Notes under the pieces: model-generated
Databases searched by the model: none
What the model saw: the letters and a program-made list of their open reading frames with translations, nothing else
What the model was told of the DNA's origin: nothing
Origin: Cryoendolithus antarcticus
Lineage: Eukaryota; Ascomycota; Dothideomycetes; Cladosporiales; Cladosporiaceae
Length of the DNA stretch: 64,000 nt
Direction of reading: 5' to 3'
Assembly: GCA_002077065.1 (NCBI GenBank)
Contig: NAJO01000037.1
Coordinates: forward strand, 416,424-480,423
Shown: positions 10,621 to 20,144 of the stretch, piece after piece
How the letters are laid out: each line of letters opens with the position of its first letter
Numbering within the stretch: position 1 is the first letter of the stretch
Made by a program: the position numbers and the translations under genes

Positions 10621-11094
10621 TCAGCCAAGTCCACGTCTTATGCCGACTGCTATCCTGAGCTGCGCGATCATCTCTGCAGTCATTGGCGGAGCTATCCCTT
10701 GACGTGCTAGGTCTTGATAGTTCGCGACCACGAAACGCATGACGTCCAGAGGCCTGAGATGTCGCATGATCTGCAAGGTGATCTCTGCCGGCATCCTGAT
10801 CAGTGGGAACAGTGCAGGTAGCCTCGTGTTCGTGGTGATGTAGGCTACTCTTGGTCTTGACAGTGCGGGAGCGAGTCCGTTTGCCGAGAGTAAGGGGTAG
10901 TTGGCGAAAGCTAAGTTGATGAATGCTTCTGGCGGAAGAAGATCAACGATGTCAAAAATCAGTTCCGATGGCATGGCGTAAAATGGATGTCGGGGCGGGA
11001 CCGTGGTCAGTGTAGCTGTACTACTATTGCTGGGTGTCGCGGCGTTGCCGATGGGCTGTGCATCGTCGCTGGTTGTGTCGTCCGGCGGCTCCAT
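10621..11094 (-). CDS. Small protein with two F-box-like segments
   Basis: The product is 157 residues from one exon, starting MEPPDDTTSDD. After a disordered Ser/Thr-rich leader come two similar segments about 60 residues apart: MPSELIFDIVDLLPPEAFIN followed by LAFANYPLL, and MPAEITLQIMRHLRPLDVMR followed by FVVANYQDL. Both match the fungal F-box pattern (LPxEhhxxIhxxLxxxDhhxhhxxs), with Met-Pro in place of Leu-Pro. F-box proteins bind Skp1 and recruit substrates to SCF ubiquitin ligases. There is no room for a separate substrate-binding domain. It lies 40 bp from the Pga1-like gene on the same strand. It may be a decayed or specialised member of the large fungal F-box-like families. The two repeats are visible in the sequence; the function is inference. 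Confidence 0.62.
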   Translation of the reverse strand: MEPPDDTTSDDAQPIGNAATPSNSSTATLTTVPPRHPFYAMPSELIFDIVDLLPPEAFINLAFANYPLLSANGLAPALSRPRVAYITTNTRLPALFPLIRMPAEITLQIMRHLRPLDVMRFVVANYQDLARQGIAPPMTAEMIAQLRIAVGIRRGLG

Positions 11095-11133
11095 AATTGC
11101 AGAAAGACACTAGTGACAACACTGAGATCCTGT

Positions 11134-11870
11134 TCAGTCACGACGATCTTTGATGGGTTCCGAAGAGACAAAGTGACGCCAGACTCTCCCCGACACGAAC
11201 CAGCCTCCAAAGGCAAGCACCAAGATATAGACTGCTGTGGGTCCGAGTGACTGTGGGAAGACGTTCCAGAGGTACGGGTCCAGTATGAGATCAATGTCAA
11301 CAAAAGGCGGATCCAGCATTCGAGTCTTGTTGGTGGTGAAGTAGTCTGCAGCTGCCTGCACGTGGAGGAAAAGTAAGGACTCTTTGCCGTCTCGTGTTGA
11401 GGTAATCGTAGTGTTCTGTGTCCGTCGATCTGCTCGCTCGGCGTAGAGAGCGAGTTTCTGTATCAAATGTGGCGTGTCAAAGACTTCTGCTACCTCATAC
11501 GTATCGATTTGGAAGGCTGTAGGTTGCTAGTGATTCGTCAGTCTCGCCACAATACTCTTCCCGCAACATTCACACTGACCACTGCAGCCCAGCAAACGCG
11601 CAGTTCGTATCGCTGACCTGCGTTTAGCGTGCGAAGAAGATACCAATGGCTCAAGCCGTCAGGTGACTCTGGCGTTGGGAAGTCGACCTTGATGTTCGTC
11701 CTAATTGTCCGCTTCTCGGGCGTGATGGTGCTTAGCTGAAGAGCGGCAAGACTGAGGCTGTCATCTGAGAGTCCAATAGAGGATGGAGCGATGAATATGA
11801 CTTTTTCGGTGTTTGCGAGTGCAGTCACGGCCCAGGCAAACACAAGAGCAATACAGCCTAGCAGCTTCAT
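11134..11870 (-). CDS. PGA1: Pga1-like ER protein (GPI mannosyltransferase II partner)
   Basis: Two exons, 11580-11870 and 11134-11526, are joined across a 53-nt intron (GTCAGT donor, CTGAC branch). They give 227 residues. I chose the ATG at 11870 because it opens directly into a signal peptide (MKLLGCIALVFAWAVTALA); an ATG 16 codons upstream would bury it. The mature part begins NTEKVIFIAPSS and contains HWYLLRTLNAGQRYELRVCWAA, AAADYFTTNKT and a luminal LDPYLWNVFPQSLGP before one C-terminal membrane span (TAVYILVLAFGGWFVSG) and a short basic tail. That arrangement matches the fungal Pga1 family, whose yeast member pairs with Gpi18 to add the second mannose to GPI anchors in the ER. The splice choice restores the family-like AAVQPTAFQIDTYEV junction. 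The family call is from memory of homologues. Confidence 0.7.
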
Positions 11871-12266
11871 TGTGAGAAGCGTGTCCCTCTGGCCGAAGCT
11901 CGTGGTAGCATGGGTCACTTCATGTAGTTCAACTCCCGTAATCCGTAGAGGCCCAACCGCTAATGCCCTCTACAACGATATCAGAGCACGATATCACAGA
12001 ACGACACACTTCTGGTCGTGGTGGAGAAGGCAGCATGAAGCATAGCGAATGAGAGGTGGAATTCCTGCCAAGCAAAAGAAGTTCGAGCGGGTAGAGCCGC
12101 TGTGTTGATCCTGCCCCACCACAAGAACACCAGGAGACAATCCGCGTCGCCCTCAACCACGAAGTCCGGCAACGCCTCGACATCTCCGCCTGCCTCCTCC
12201 TCACCACCGCGCCGGCGACCTCCCTTATCACCTTTCTACCCTCGTCGTCCCCCACCACACGTAAAG
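11871..12266. promoter_or_regulatory. Divergent promoter region, PGA1-like / alpha-tubulin
   Basis: About 400 bp separate the two divergent start codons. The plus side just before the tubulin ATG is C/T-rich (12180-12260), a common feature upstream of highly expressed fungal genes. No specific site is identified. Confidence 0.5.
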
Positions 12267-13972
12267 ATGCGCGAAGTCATCTCATTGAACGGTACGCCTC
12301 AGTCCTAACGCGTCCTGACCGCCAGATCAGGGAACTCTCGACGAAGCGAACAATAACTGACATCCTTCGTGTATAGTCGGCCAAGCCGGATGCCAGATCG
12401 CCAACAGCTGCTGGGAGGTCAGTCAGAAGAGTCCGGAGGCCCGAATAGTGAAGATGGAGTTTGGCTGTGGTCGGAATGTGGGTGCCTGAGTACAAACATA
12501 CTGACATGATCGGGAAATAGCTGTATTGCCTCGAGCATGGCATTCAGGTAAGCGGAATGGCAAATCGAGGATCGCTTCATCTACTGACATGTACACAGCC
12601 CGACGGCTTCCTCACTGAGGAGCGCAAGGCCAATGATACCGACCAAGGATTCTCGACCTTCTTCTCCGAGACCGGTACGACAACATAGATCTGTAGAGAG
12701 CACCACTACAGGCACTAACATACAGTACAGGCAACGGCAAGTACGTGCCACGCACGATCTACTGCGATCTCGAGCCCAACGTTGTCGACGAGGTCCGCAC
12801 CGGCACCTACCGATCCCTCTTCCACCCCGAGCAGATGATCACAGGCAAGGAGGATGCCTCGAACAATTACGCACGTGGACACTACACAGTCGGCAAGGAG
12901 CTGATCGACCAAGTCCTTGACAAGGTGCGCCATGTCGCAGACAACTGCTCGGGTCTGCAAGGTTTCCTTGTCTTCCACAGCTTCGGTGGAGGAACTGGTT
13001 CTGGCTTCGGTGCGCTACTTATGGAGCGTCTGTCAGTCGACTACGGCAAGAAGTGCAAGCTTGAGTTCTGCGTGTACCCGGCACCTCAGGTCGCCACCTC
13101 GGTGGTGGAGCCGTACAACTCCATCCTCACAACCCACACCACTCTCGAGCACAGTGACTGCTCCTTCATGGTCGACAACGAGGCCATCTACGACATCTGC
13201 CGTCGCAACTTGGGCATTGAGCGCCCCAACTACGAGAACTTGAACCGCCTGATCGCGCAGGGTATGTGTTGCAATTGCACCCTTAGCAACTCAAGACAGC
13301 CTACTGACAAAACCCAAAGTCGTCTCCTCCATCACCGCATCCCTCCGCTTCGACGGCTCCCTCAACGTCGATCTCAACGAGTTCCAGACCAACCTCGTCC
13401 CCTACCCACGCATCCACTTCCCTCTCGTTGCCTACGCCCCGATCGTCTCCGCCGCCAAGGCCGCCCACGAGGCCAACAGCGTGCAGGAAATCTCGATGGC
13501 GTGCTTCGAGCCCAACAACCAGATGGTGAAGTGCGACCCACGCAACGGCAAGTACATGGCTACCTGCCTTCTCTACCGCGGAGACGTCGTCCCCAAGGAC
13601 ACCCACGCCGCTGTCGCCACCCTCAAGACCAAGCGCACCATCCAGTTCGTCGACTGGTGCCCGACCGGCTTCAAGCTCGGTATCTGCTACCAGCCACCCA
13701 TGATGGTGCCCAACGGCGATCTCGCCAAGGTCAACCGTGCTGTGTGCATGTTGAGCAACACCACTGCTATTGCTGAGGCGTGGTCTGCGCTGTCTCACAA
13801 GTTCGATCTCATGTACAGCAAGCGCGCGTTCGTGCACTGGTATGTGGGTGAGGGTATGGAGGAGGGCGAGTTCTCCGAGGCTCGTGAGGATCTTGCTGCG
13901 CTGGAGCGTGACTACGAAGAGGTTGCTGCGGATTCTACTGAGGGTGATGAGGGTGCTGAGGCTGAGTATTAG
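12267..13972 (+). CDS. tubA: Alpha-tubulin
   Basis: The product is a microtubule subunit of exactly 450 residues, built from six exons: 12267-12291, 12377-12417, 12521-12547, 12599-12674, 12731-13261 and 13320-13972. All introns have GT/AG ends and phases that agree. The protein starts [20 protein letters not shown], carries the GTP-binding loop GGGTGSG, the catalytic-loop region [15 protein letters not shown] and the acidic tail ending EAEY, so the C-terminal tyrosine is retained. Three of the first four exons are under 45 nt, which is usual for fungal tubulins. MREVISLN rather than MREIVHIQ separates it from beta-tubulin. The segment [20 protein letters not shown] differs from the commoner [20 protein letters not shown], which may mean it is the more divergent of the two alpha-tubulin paralogues many fungi have. 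Confidence 0.97.
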
Positions 13973-14438
13973 ATGCCTGATGTGCTGGAAAAGGAGAGGC
14001 GCAGATGGTGGGAGACAGGCGTAGGCGCAGAGGTGCTAGTCTAGCTGGGCATGGACTAGGCTTCACGGTACATGGAGCATGATTGTCAGAATGCCATTGT
14101 GGGATGTTACTTGAGTATGCTACCCGTGTAGCTTCGTTTTCCTCCCGGATGTGGGAAGCTTTTCTGATCCTTGCGCGTAACTCTCGCGTCTAGATAGCCG
14201 GTCTACACAGCCACAGACAGCTGGCGCCATCATGCACGCTCTGTGTCAGCGATAGAGCAGTGCTGCGTGTCTCGGATGCAATCGTTCGCATTGCCGAGCA
14301 CTTTCTGGACGAATGAGTTTTGTTTGTCGTACTTCGTAGCTCCTCCCCTTCACTATCTTACCTTTCGCGAAGTGCGCTGCGATTTGCTTGAATTGGTCTC
14401 TTCTGAAACCACTACCTCCCGCAGCACCTTGCACTTTT
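13973..14438. other. Intergenic, 3' UTR of tubulin and promoter of WW gene
   Basis: Nothing beyond expected untranslated sequence is visible in these 466 bp between two plus-strand genes. Confidence 0.5.
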
Positions 14439-15999
14439 ATGGAAGCGCCAGAAACGCCCGACGCTGGGCCCAGCTTCTCCCCTCCCAATCTACCACCCGG
14501 CTGGTGCGTTCGCAGTCCTACCTCTTCATCGCACTTGCGATTATGCAAAGATCAACGGGCTTGGCACTGACGATGTGAATGTAAAGGATCGCGCAGTGGG
14601 ACGCCAAGTGAGTGACGATCGGTGTTTGACTGCGCCTCGGAGCATCCATGATCTATCTTGACACCCAACGCTCTGTCATTGAACGACTTACTGACATTCT
14701 GGTGGCAAAGATCGGAGAAGTACTACTACGTTCAAATCAGCACCGGCGAATCCACCTGGGACACGCCTACCACTGCTGCACCGCAAGTCCCTACGCCTGG
14801 AAGTACGCCTGCGCCGGTGATGTCGAATCCGTATGGGACGCCGGATCAGAATGGGCAAGGTGGGCCTGGAGGTGCGGGGGAGTCGGACAGGAGTCTGGGG
14901 GTGAGTTCGCTTTGAAGTGAAGTGAAGTGTGTGTACGGCTTCGCTGACGGAGAGGTACCAGGGCTCGCTCATGAACATGGCTATGGGCAAGCAATCTGGA
15001 TCGCAGTCGCAGGGTGGCCTTGTTGGTGGATTGGCTTCGCAGTTTCTGGGTGGAGGCAGCAATAGCGGGCATGGCGGCAGTAGCTCATCCTCTGGACTTG
15101 GTGGGATCGCACAGTCGTTCCTGGGTGGTGGGAGCAAGCCGCAGCAACAGCAAGGTCATGGGCAGAGTCAGAGCTACGGGCAAAGCCAGAGCTACGGGCA
15201 GAGTCAATCGCACAGTAGCAGTGGCGGTAGCGGCGGTGGCCTCATCGGCTCGCTTGCCGGCGGTCTGCTGGGCGGCCACAACAAGCCACCTTCTGGGGGC
15301 TACGGGTACTCTTCGAACGGCAACTCGAGCGGGACGTACACTGGGACTGCACCGCCAACGTCTTACCAGCAGAGCTACCAAGCTCAGTCTGGCCAGTACA
15401 ATGCACCGAGCGGGCAGCAGTCCTACGGCGCTCCTACACCACACCACGACTCGAGCTACAGCTCCCAGCCTCAGCACCAGCAACCACAACATCAACAACT
15501 CCAACATCAGCAATCCTACGGTACACCACAACAACAACCCTACGGCCAATCAGCTCCCTACGGTCAGCCCTCTCCAAACCCCACACCAGGCGCCTATGGC
15601 TCGGCACACCAGCCTCCGCACGACCAATACCAATCCCACACGCCAAACTACGATCAATACAATCAGCCTCCCCAGCAACAGCAAGGCGGCTATCAAGCTT
15701 TCAACCCTCAGCACGGCCAATACCCACCTCCCGCTCCGCAAGGGCAAGGCTACGGCGGGTACGATCAAGGTGGTCAGTATGGGCAACCGCAAGGCGGCTA
15801 CGGTGGGCCTCCACAGCAGCAAGGTGGCTATGGCGGACAGCAGGGCGGATATGTGCAGCAGCCGCCACCACAGCAGAGCGGAGGCTACCCCGGGGCGGGG
15901 AGTCAGCACGATCAAGGGCACTCTGGGTTCCCGGGGGCTGGGAGTCATCATGCGCAGGCGGGGCAGGGGTATGGAGGGGCGCCGAACCCGGGGTGGTGA
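14439..15999 (+). CDS. WW-domain protein with prion-like Gln/Gly/Tyr tail
   Basis: Four exons (14439-14503, 14587-14607, 14711-14900, 14962-15999) give 437 residues. The second exon is only 21 nt and lies inside the WW domain. Joined, the domain reads [20 protein letters not shown] followed by [11 protein letters not shown] (residues about 17-48), with both signature Trp residues and the closing Pro. WW domains bind proline-rich PPxY-type ligands. The remaining 370 residues are low complexity: two similar amphipathic Gly/Leu/Phe stretches ([18 protein letters not shown]), SYGQSQ repeats near 15170-15215, a Gln/His-rich block and a Gly/Tyr/Gln block resembling FUS-type assembly domains. I do not recognise a specific function. 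The domain is certain; a role in RNA granules or as a WW adaptor is only a guess from composition. Confidence 0.85.
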
Positions 16000-16483
16000 G
16001 AGGAGATCTATAGAACGGGGATGAAAGCATGGATATGTCTATATGATGGGCGAATTGCTGAGTGTGATAGAAATGCCATTGCCATGCCCCGATATGTGGT
16101 CCGAGCTTCTTGCGTCCTTCAACATTGAAGTTCACGTCCCCTTGGTCGCGTCTCTCATCACTGCCCGCTGCTGCACCTTCTCACTCTTGAATGTATTACT
16201 TTCCTCTACGTAAATTTCATTGTCATTGATATAGGATTCCAAGAAGGTGTCGAAGGTCGCGAGAGGCTGCAGCGCCAGGGCGCCATGCATGAAGTGGCGT
16301 GAAGCATGGCACAGCCTCGCGCATTAGAGCTATGGTACGCAGATAAGTCGCTGAGGCCGCTCGCTTTCCTCCTTTCCTCTTCCTGTAGTCTTTCCTTACC
16401 ATTTTCCCTCTCTTCCCAAGGGCCCAAGTCCACCGCATTTTTAGCTCTCTCTCGGTGTTGCACCAAACTTCGTGTCCCCAACG

Positions 16484-17658
16484 ATGGCCGAGATCGCGGG
16501 CCTAGTAATTGGCGGCGTCGCCCTCGCCGGCCTCGTCGATTCTTCTCTGAATCTCATATCCCGCGTCAACACTGGCCGAGCGTTCAAATCAGCCTATCAA
16601 GATGCCGCGCTCGAGATCACCATGCTCGGTGCCCGCCTAGCCCGCTGGGAGAAGACGTATCGCGCACATCCAGACCCTAACGCCACGGCCGAGCAAGGCG
16701 ATCTAGCGGAGTCGTGGCTGCTGACCATAAAAGCGCGTTTACAAGACGCGTACGAAATCGGGAGGTCTTATGAGTGGGAGGGTAGGGTTGGGAGTGGCGC
16801 TGGGGAGGCCAGCGATATAAGTAGTCAGCAGTCAGCGGGCAGAGCTGCAGTGGTCGACAAATCTCGCCTCACAGACAAAGTCCGCACCGCAGTCGAGAAA
16901 TTCCGCTCCCCTGGTTTAAGCCAAGAAGTCACGCTCGCAGACCGCACGAAATGGGCCCTAGCAGACTCCGACAAAATGAACGAGCTAGTTCTAAAAATCT
17001 CCCGCCTAGTAAGCAACATCGAGCAGATCTTCCCCTCGCTCGAGCCTGCTCTTCGCGCCGCTACGAAAGCAGAAGCCGCCGCCATCCAGCCTTCGGCGAT
17101 CGACGAGCCGGAAGAAGCGATTCAGGAAGTGCACAAGGCGGCTGCGAAAGTGGATGCAAGACTAGGCTACATTTTGCAAGATTTAGAGGCGTATGACAAT
17201 ACCGTGCTGCATGTGGGCGATAACATTGATAGCAGCTTTGCAGGTGGGAAGGAGGGAAGCTCGATAAGCATGCGTAACTTAAAAGCGGGTGGCAATTCTA
17301 ATGTGAGGATTGGGTCAAATTACAATGCCGGGTCGTACGACATCGGGGGAAACGAGTTCTTTGGGGGCCCGCGCAGACCCCCACCAGGTGGTGGTAAGTC
17401 GTGATCCTATCTTCTCGATGTCAGACATATCTGCTGACAGGACTAGGGCAAGGTGGCGGTGGGTCGCAAGGCGGTGGTTCTGGTGGCTCAGGAGGGAACG
17501 AAATGTCCGGTGGCGGGTCCAAACCACCTCGAGGTGGCGGTGGTAAGTTGTGATCTCCTCCGCGTCGGAAAGATCTGCTGACTAAGGCATTAGGGCGAGG
17601 TGGCGATGGTGGGCAAGGCGGTGCTTCTGGCGGCTCAGGCAGCAATGTGAAGCGGTAG
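16484..17658 (+). CDS. HeLo-domain protein with HET-s-like amyloid motif
   Basis: I read three exons, 16484-17393, 17447-17542 and 17594-17658, giving 356 residues. The N-terminus (MAEIAGLVIGGVALAGLVDS) and the following RVNTGRAFKSAYQDAALEIT match the start of fungal HeLo (prion-inhibition and propagation) domains: a hydrophobic first helix, then helices with LGARLARWEKTY and TKWALADSDKMNELVLKISR. HeLo domains insert into membranes and cause cell death once triggered. After the helical part come two related short segments, VLHVGDNIDSS (about residue 240) and NSNVRIGSNYNAG (about 271), like the repeated Asn/Gly-rich beta-arches of HET-s amyloid signalling motifs. A Gly-rich tail encoded partly by duplicated exons follows. 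No NLR partner gene is adjacent. The upstream 100 bp are pyrimidine-rich. Domain assignment is by pattern; cell-death function is inferred. Confidence 0.72.
17394..17658 (+). repeat. Duplicated intron-exon unit in the HeLo gene tail
   Basis: The two introns (17394-17446 and 17543-17593) share their donor region (GTAAGTYGTGATC), the branch region (ATCTGCTGAC) and the TAG end. The exons after them begin with nearly the same Gly-codon run (17447-17490 and 17594-17637). This is a tandem duplication of a whole intron-exon unit of about 150 bp, with the phase-1 boundaries preserved. Confidence 0.8.
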
Positions 17659-18080
17659 AAAGTGGTGTAAGCCGCGCATATCGAGCGTGCCGCGAATTCA
17701 CGGTCATCCCAGCTACTTGAGCCAACTCTCACGTTCACCGGTCATGAAGGAAACTCGATCATGCAGTAGCCTACGGACAAACGCAGTTGGTGGAGTGGGC
17801 GGTGTGGAACGTTGAGCGAGCGAGCGAGAGTTGCTTCATGACATGGCCAACTGGCAATGGCAGCGCCGTATCGCGACTAAGTCGTAGTCGAAATGGATGC
17901 ATTTGCGTTTAGCCTATTCTTATGGTGAACTGCCACAATTGACGTCCCTATGACAAGCTACACTAATAGCGCGCTTTTCGCTCCCCAAACGCCAGACAAT
18001 GCCGTACTTAAGTCATCATCACGGCGCCAGCTAGCGCAAACAGTTCGATCATTGCTCCGCGCCGTGGTCTAGCACGGTTC
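17659..18080. other. Convergent 3' region, no gene seen
   Basis: This 420-bp stretch lies between the 3' ends of two converging genes. A short GAGC-type tetranucleotide run sits near 17815-17830. No other feature is visible. Confidence 0.5.
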
Positions 18081-19688
18081 TTACGTCTTCATAACCCTCT
18101 CCAACCCCTCCAACAAGATATCCGCATGCCTCTTCTGGAAAATCAACATCGGCCTCAACCTTACCGCCATAGCACCACTGCCACCAATATTGATCCCCTC
18201 GCCCTTAGCCTTCTTCAGCACCTCATCTCTACGCGGTGAGTCCCACGCAATGAACGTGCCCTGGCCCTTGCCACGCAAGTTTTGGATTTCTTTGGGGTAC
18301 TTTTGGGCTAGCGATTCGAGACCGGAGTAGAGGTAGGCGCCTGTGGAGGCTGTGTTCTCGACGAGGTTGAGGCGCTCGATTTCGTCGATGATGGCGCGGA
18401 AGAGGAGGGCGCGGGCGGGGTCGCCGAGCCAGCTGGGAAGGTATATTAGCTAGAGCTTAGAAGGGAGGGATAAGGTGAGGGAAGCTTACGTGTTGAACTG
18501 CCTGTACGGCTTGTTGGGTCGCAGCTCAGGGTTGCCGAAGTAATACCCAGCCGCCTGCGCCTTCTTACTGAAGGTCACCATGTCTGGCGGGTCTTGCAGG
18601 TTCCAGTGATCGTGGGCCCAGAATTTGCCTGTCGCGCCGACACCGGTCTGGACTTCATCCACAATCATGAGAACATCGTGCTTCTTCGTGATGGCACGGA
18701 GACCCTGGAAGAAAGCGGGCGAAGCGTGGTTATCACCACCCTCAGACTGGATGGGCTCGACAATGATAGCAGCAGGTGGTGAGTGGAAGGTCGTGAGAAC
18801 GTGCTCGAATTCCTCCAAACACCGCTGCTCCTCCTTCGCGTTCTCCTGGACGTGCTCTTCAAGAGGGTACTTGAGGGCTGGGAATGAAGCTTGTGGCCAG
18901 TCAAAAGCAGGAATATCGAGTTTGTGAATCGGCTTGGAGCGAGTCGTGGAGAGGGAGCCGAAGAGACGGCCGTGGAAGCCGGTCTTGAAAGATAGGATGG
19001 ACATGTTAGGCGAGCCAGGAGTCTGGTTGTTCATCGAGGACTCGATGTCTTCGGCGGAGAAGTCGGCGTTGTAGCTGCCACGTCGTTGCTGGGCCTTCCA
19101 CATGAAAGCTGCCTTATAAGCAAGCTCATTGGCGTCTGAGCCGGCAGTAGCGGTAAGGACCTGGTTCAAGCCCTTCGGTGCGACGCGGAGCATACCAGTC
19201 TCGAGGATCTCCGCCCAGTCGTGCTGCGGGAAGTTGCCCATCGCTGGACGGTTGATGATTGCTGAAATCATCTGTGGGCTCATGGCAGCTTGCATGAGGT
19301 TGGGGTTGCTGTAGCCGACCGGGATACTAGCGATCTGAGCGTATACATCGAGCAAGACGTTGCCGTCTACGTCTGCGATGTAGTTGCCGAAGGAGTCCTG
19401 GTAGTTGCACATCATGTTCAAGCTGCGGGTCTCGAACGTCTTGTCGAGCTTGCCAATAGCCTCCAATGCCTTGGGCCCGGGGATCTGCGTTCGGATGGAC
19501 GGTCCTGTAGGCTCGCCTGGGAAGAGTGACTCTTCCGCCGAGCTGTGGGAGGATACCTGCTGTGCAGTTGCCGCTGAGGCTGCTCGAGGTGGCGTCTGAG
19601 TCGCCATTGTGCGCCGTGTGATGTTGTTCCTCGTTGCGAGCCTGACTGCAGGTTGCAGCCGAGCTGCTGAGCGGGCGAAGGACGCCAT
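18081..19688 (-). CDS. UGA1: 4-aminobutyrate (GABA) aminotransferase
   Basis: Two exons, 18490-19688 and 18081-18432, flank a 57-nt intron and give 516 residues. This PLP enzyme moves the amino group of GABA to 2-oxoglutarate, the first step of the GABA shunt. Visible family features: RTQIPGPKALEAIGKLDKTF, the PLP-phosphate region TATAGSDANELAYKAAF, GFHGRLFGSLSTTRSKPIHK, the Asp-containing LMIVDEVQTGVGATGKFWAH, the Schiff-base lysine in FSKKAQ (Lys 375 or 376) and NTWLGDPARALLF at the exon junction. The first 33 residues (MASFARSAARLQPAVRLATR) are Arg-rich without acids and look like a mitochondrial presequence; an internal Met at about 28 would give a cytosolic form. The Ser/Ala-rich linker before SLFPGEPTGPS supports a cleavable leader. 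Confidence 0.95.
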
Positions 19689-20144
19689 TGCTGTGATTGT
19701 GTACTTCCAAAAGGTGGCGATATGCTCGTAGCGGGCGTTGATCCACCTAGTATGCTACGCTAGAGTAAGGACAACGGTGATGGTGATAATGGTAGAGTGG
19801 AGGGTGGGAGATGGAAAGTGAAGAGGTGAAGGAAGAAGAAGGATTTGATCAGTAAAACTGCACCTCACTGGAGATACTTCGCAACACAGAGATAGCTTCT
19901 TCCTGTATCTTGCCGCTTCAACCGCCAGAAAGCGTGAACAAGAGGTGTGTCACCTGCAGGGTCCCTCCGAAGCTTCCCCACTATCATTGACGTCGGCTTC
20001 ATTGTCCGAAAGCGGAAGGTACAGCCTGCGAAATATGACTGCAGCTTAGCATGAGCAACAACACTACGCTCAGCTACATTGCTCCTTTTGTTTGCACCAC
20101 AAACGCATCTGACAGGCCAGCATTTCACTCCAAGCAATGAGCCA
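19689..20144. other. Intergenic, promoter of GABA transaminase gene
   Basis: These 456 bp lie upstream of the GABA transaminase gene and downstream of the next minus-strand gene. A purine-rich run (19795-19850, plus strand) corresponds to a C/T-rich promoter element just upstream of the start. Nothing else is visible. Confidence 0.5.

Noticed and set aside
15014..16024. 336-codon frame overlapping the WW gene
   Set aside because: It is a shifted frame through a low-complexity region and contains no domain; the WW frame is supported by splicing and motif.
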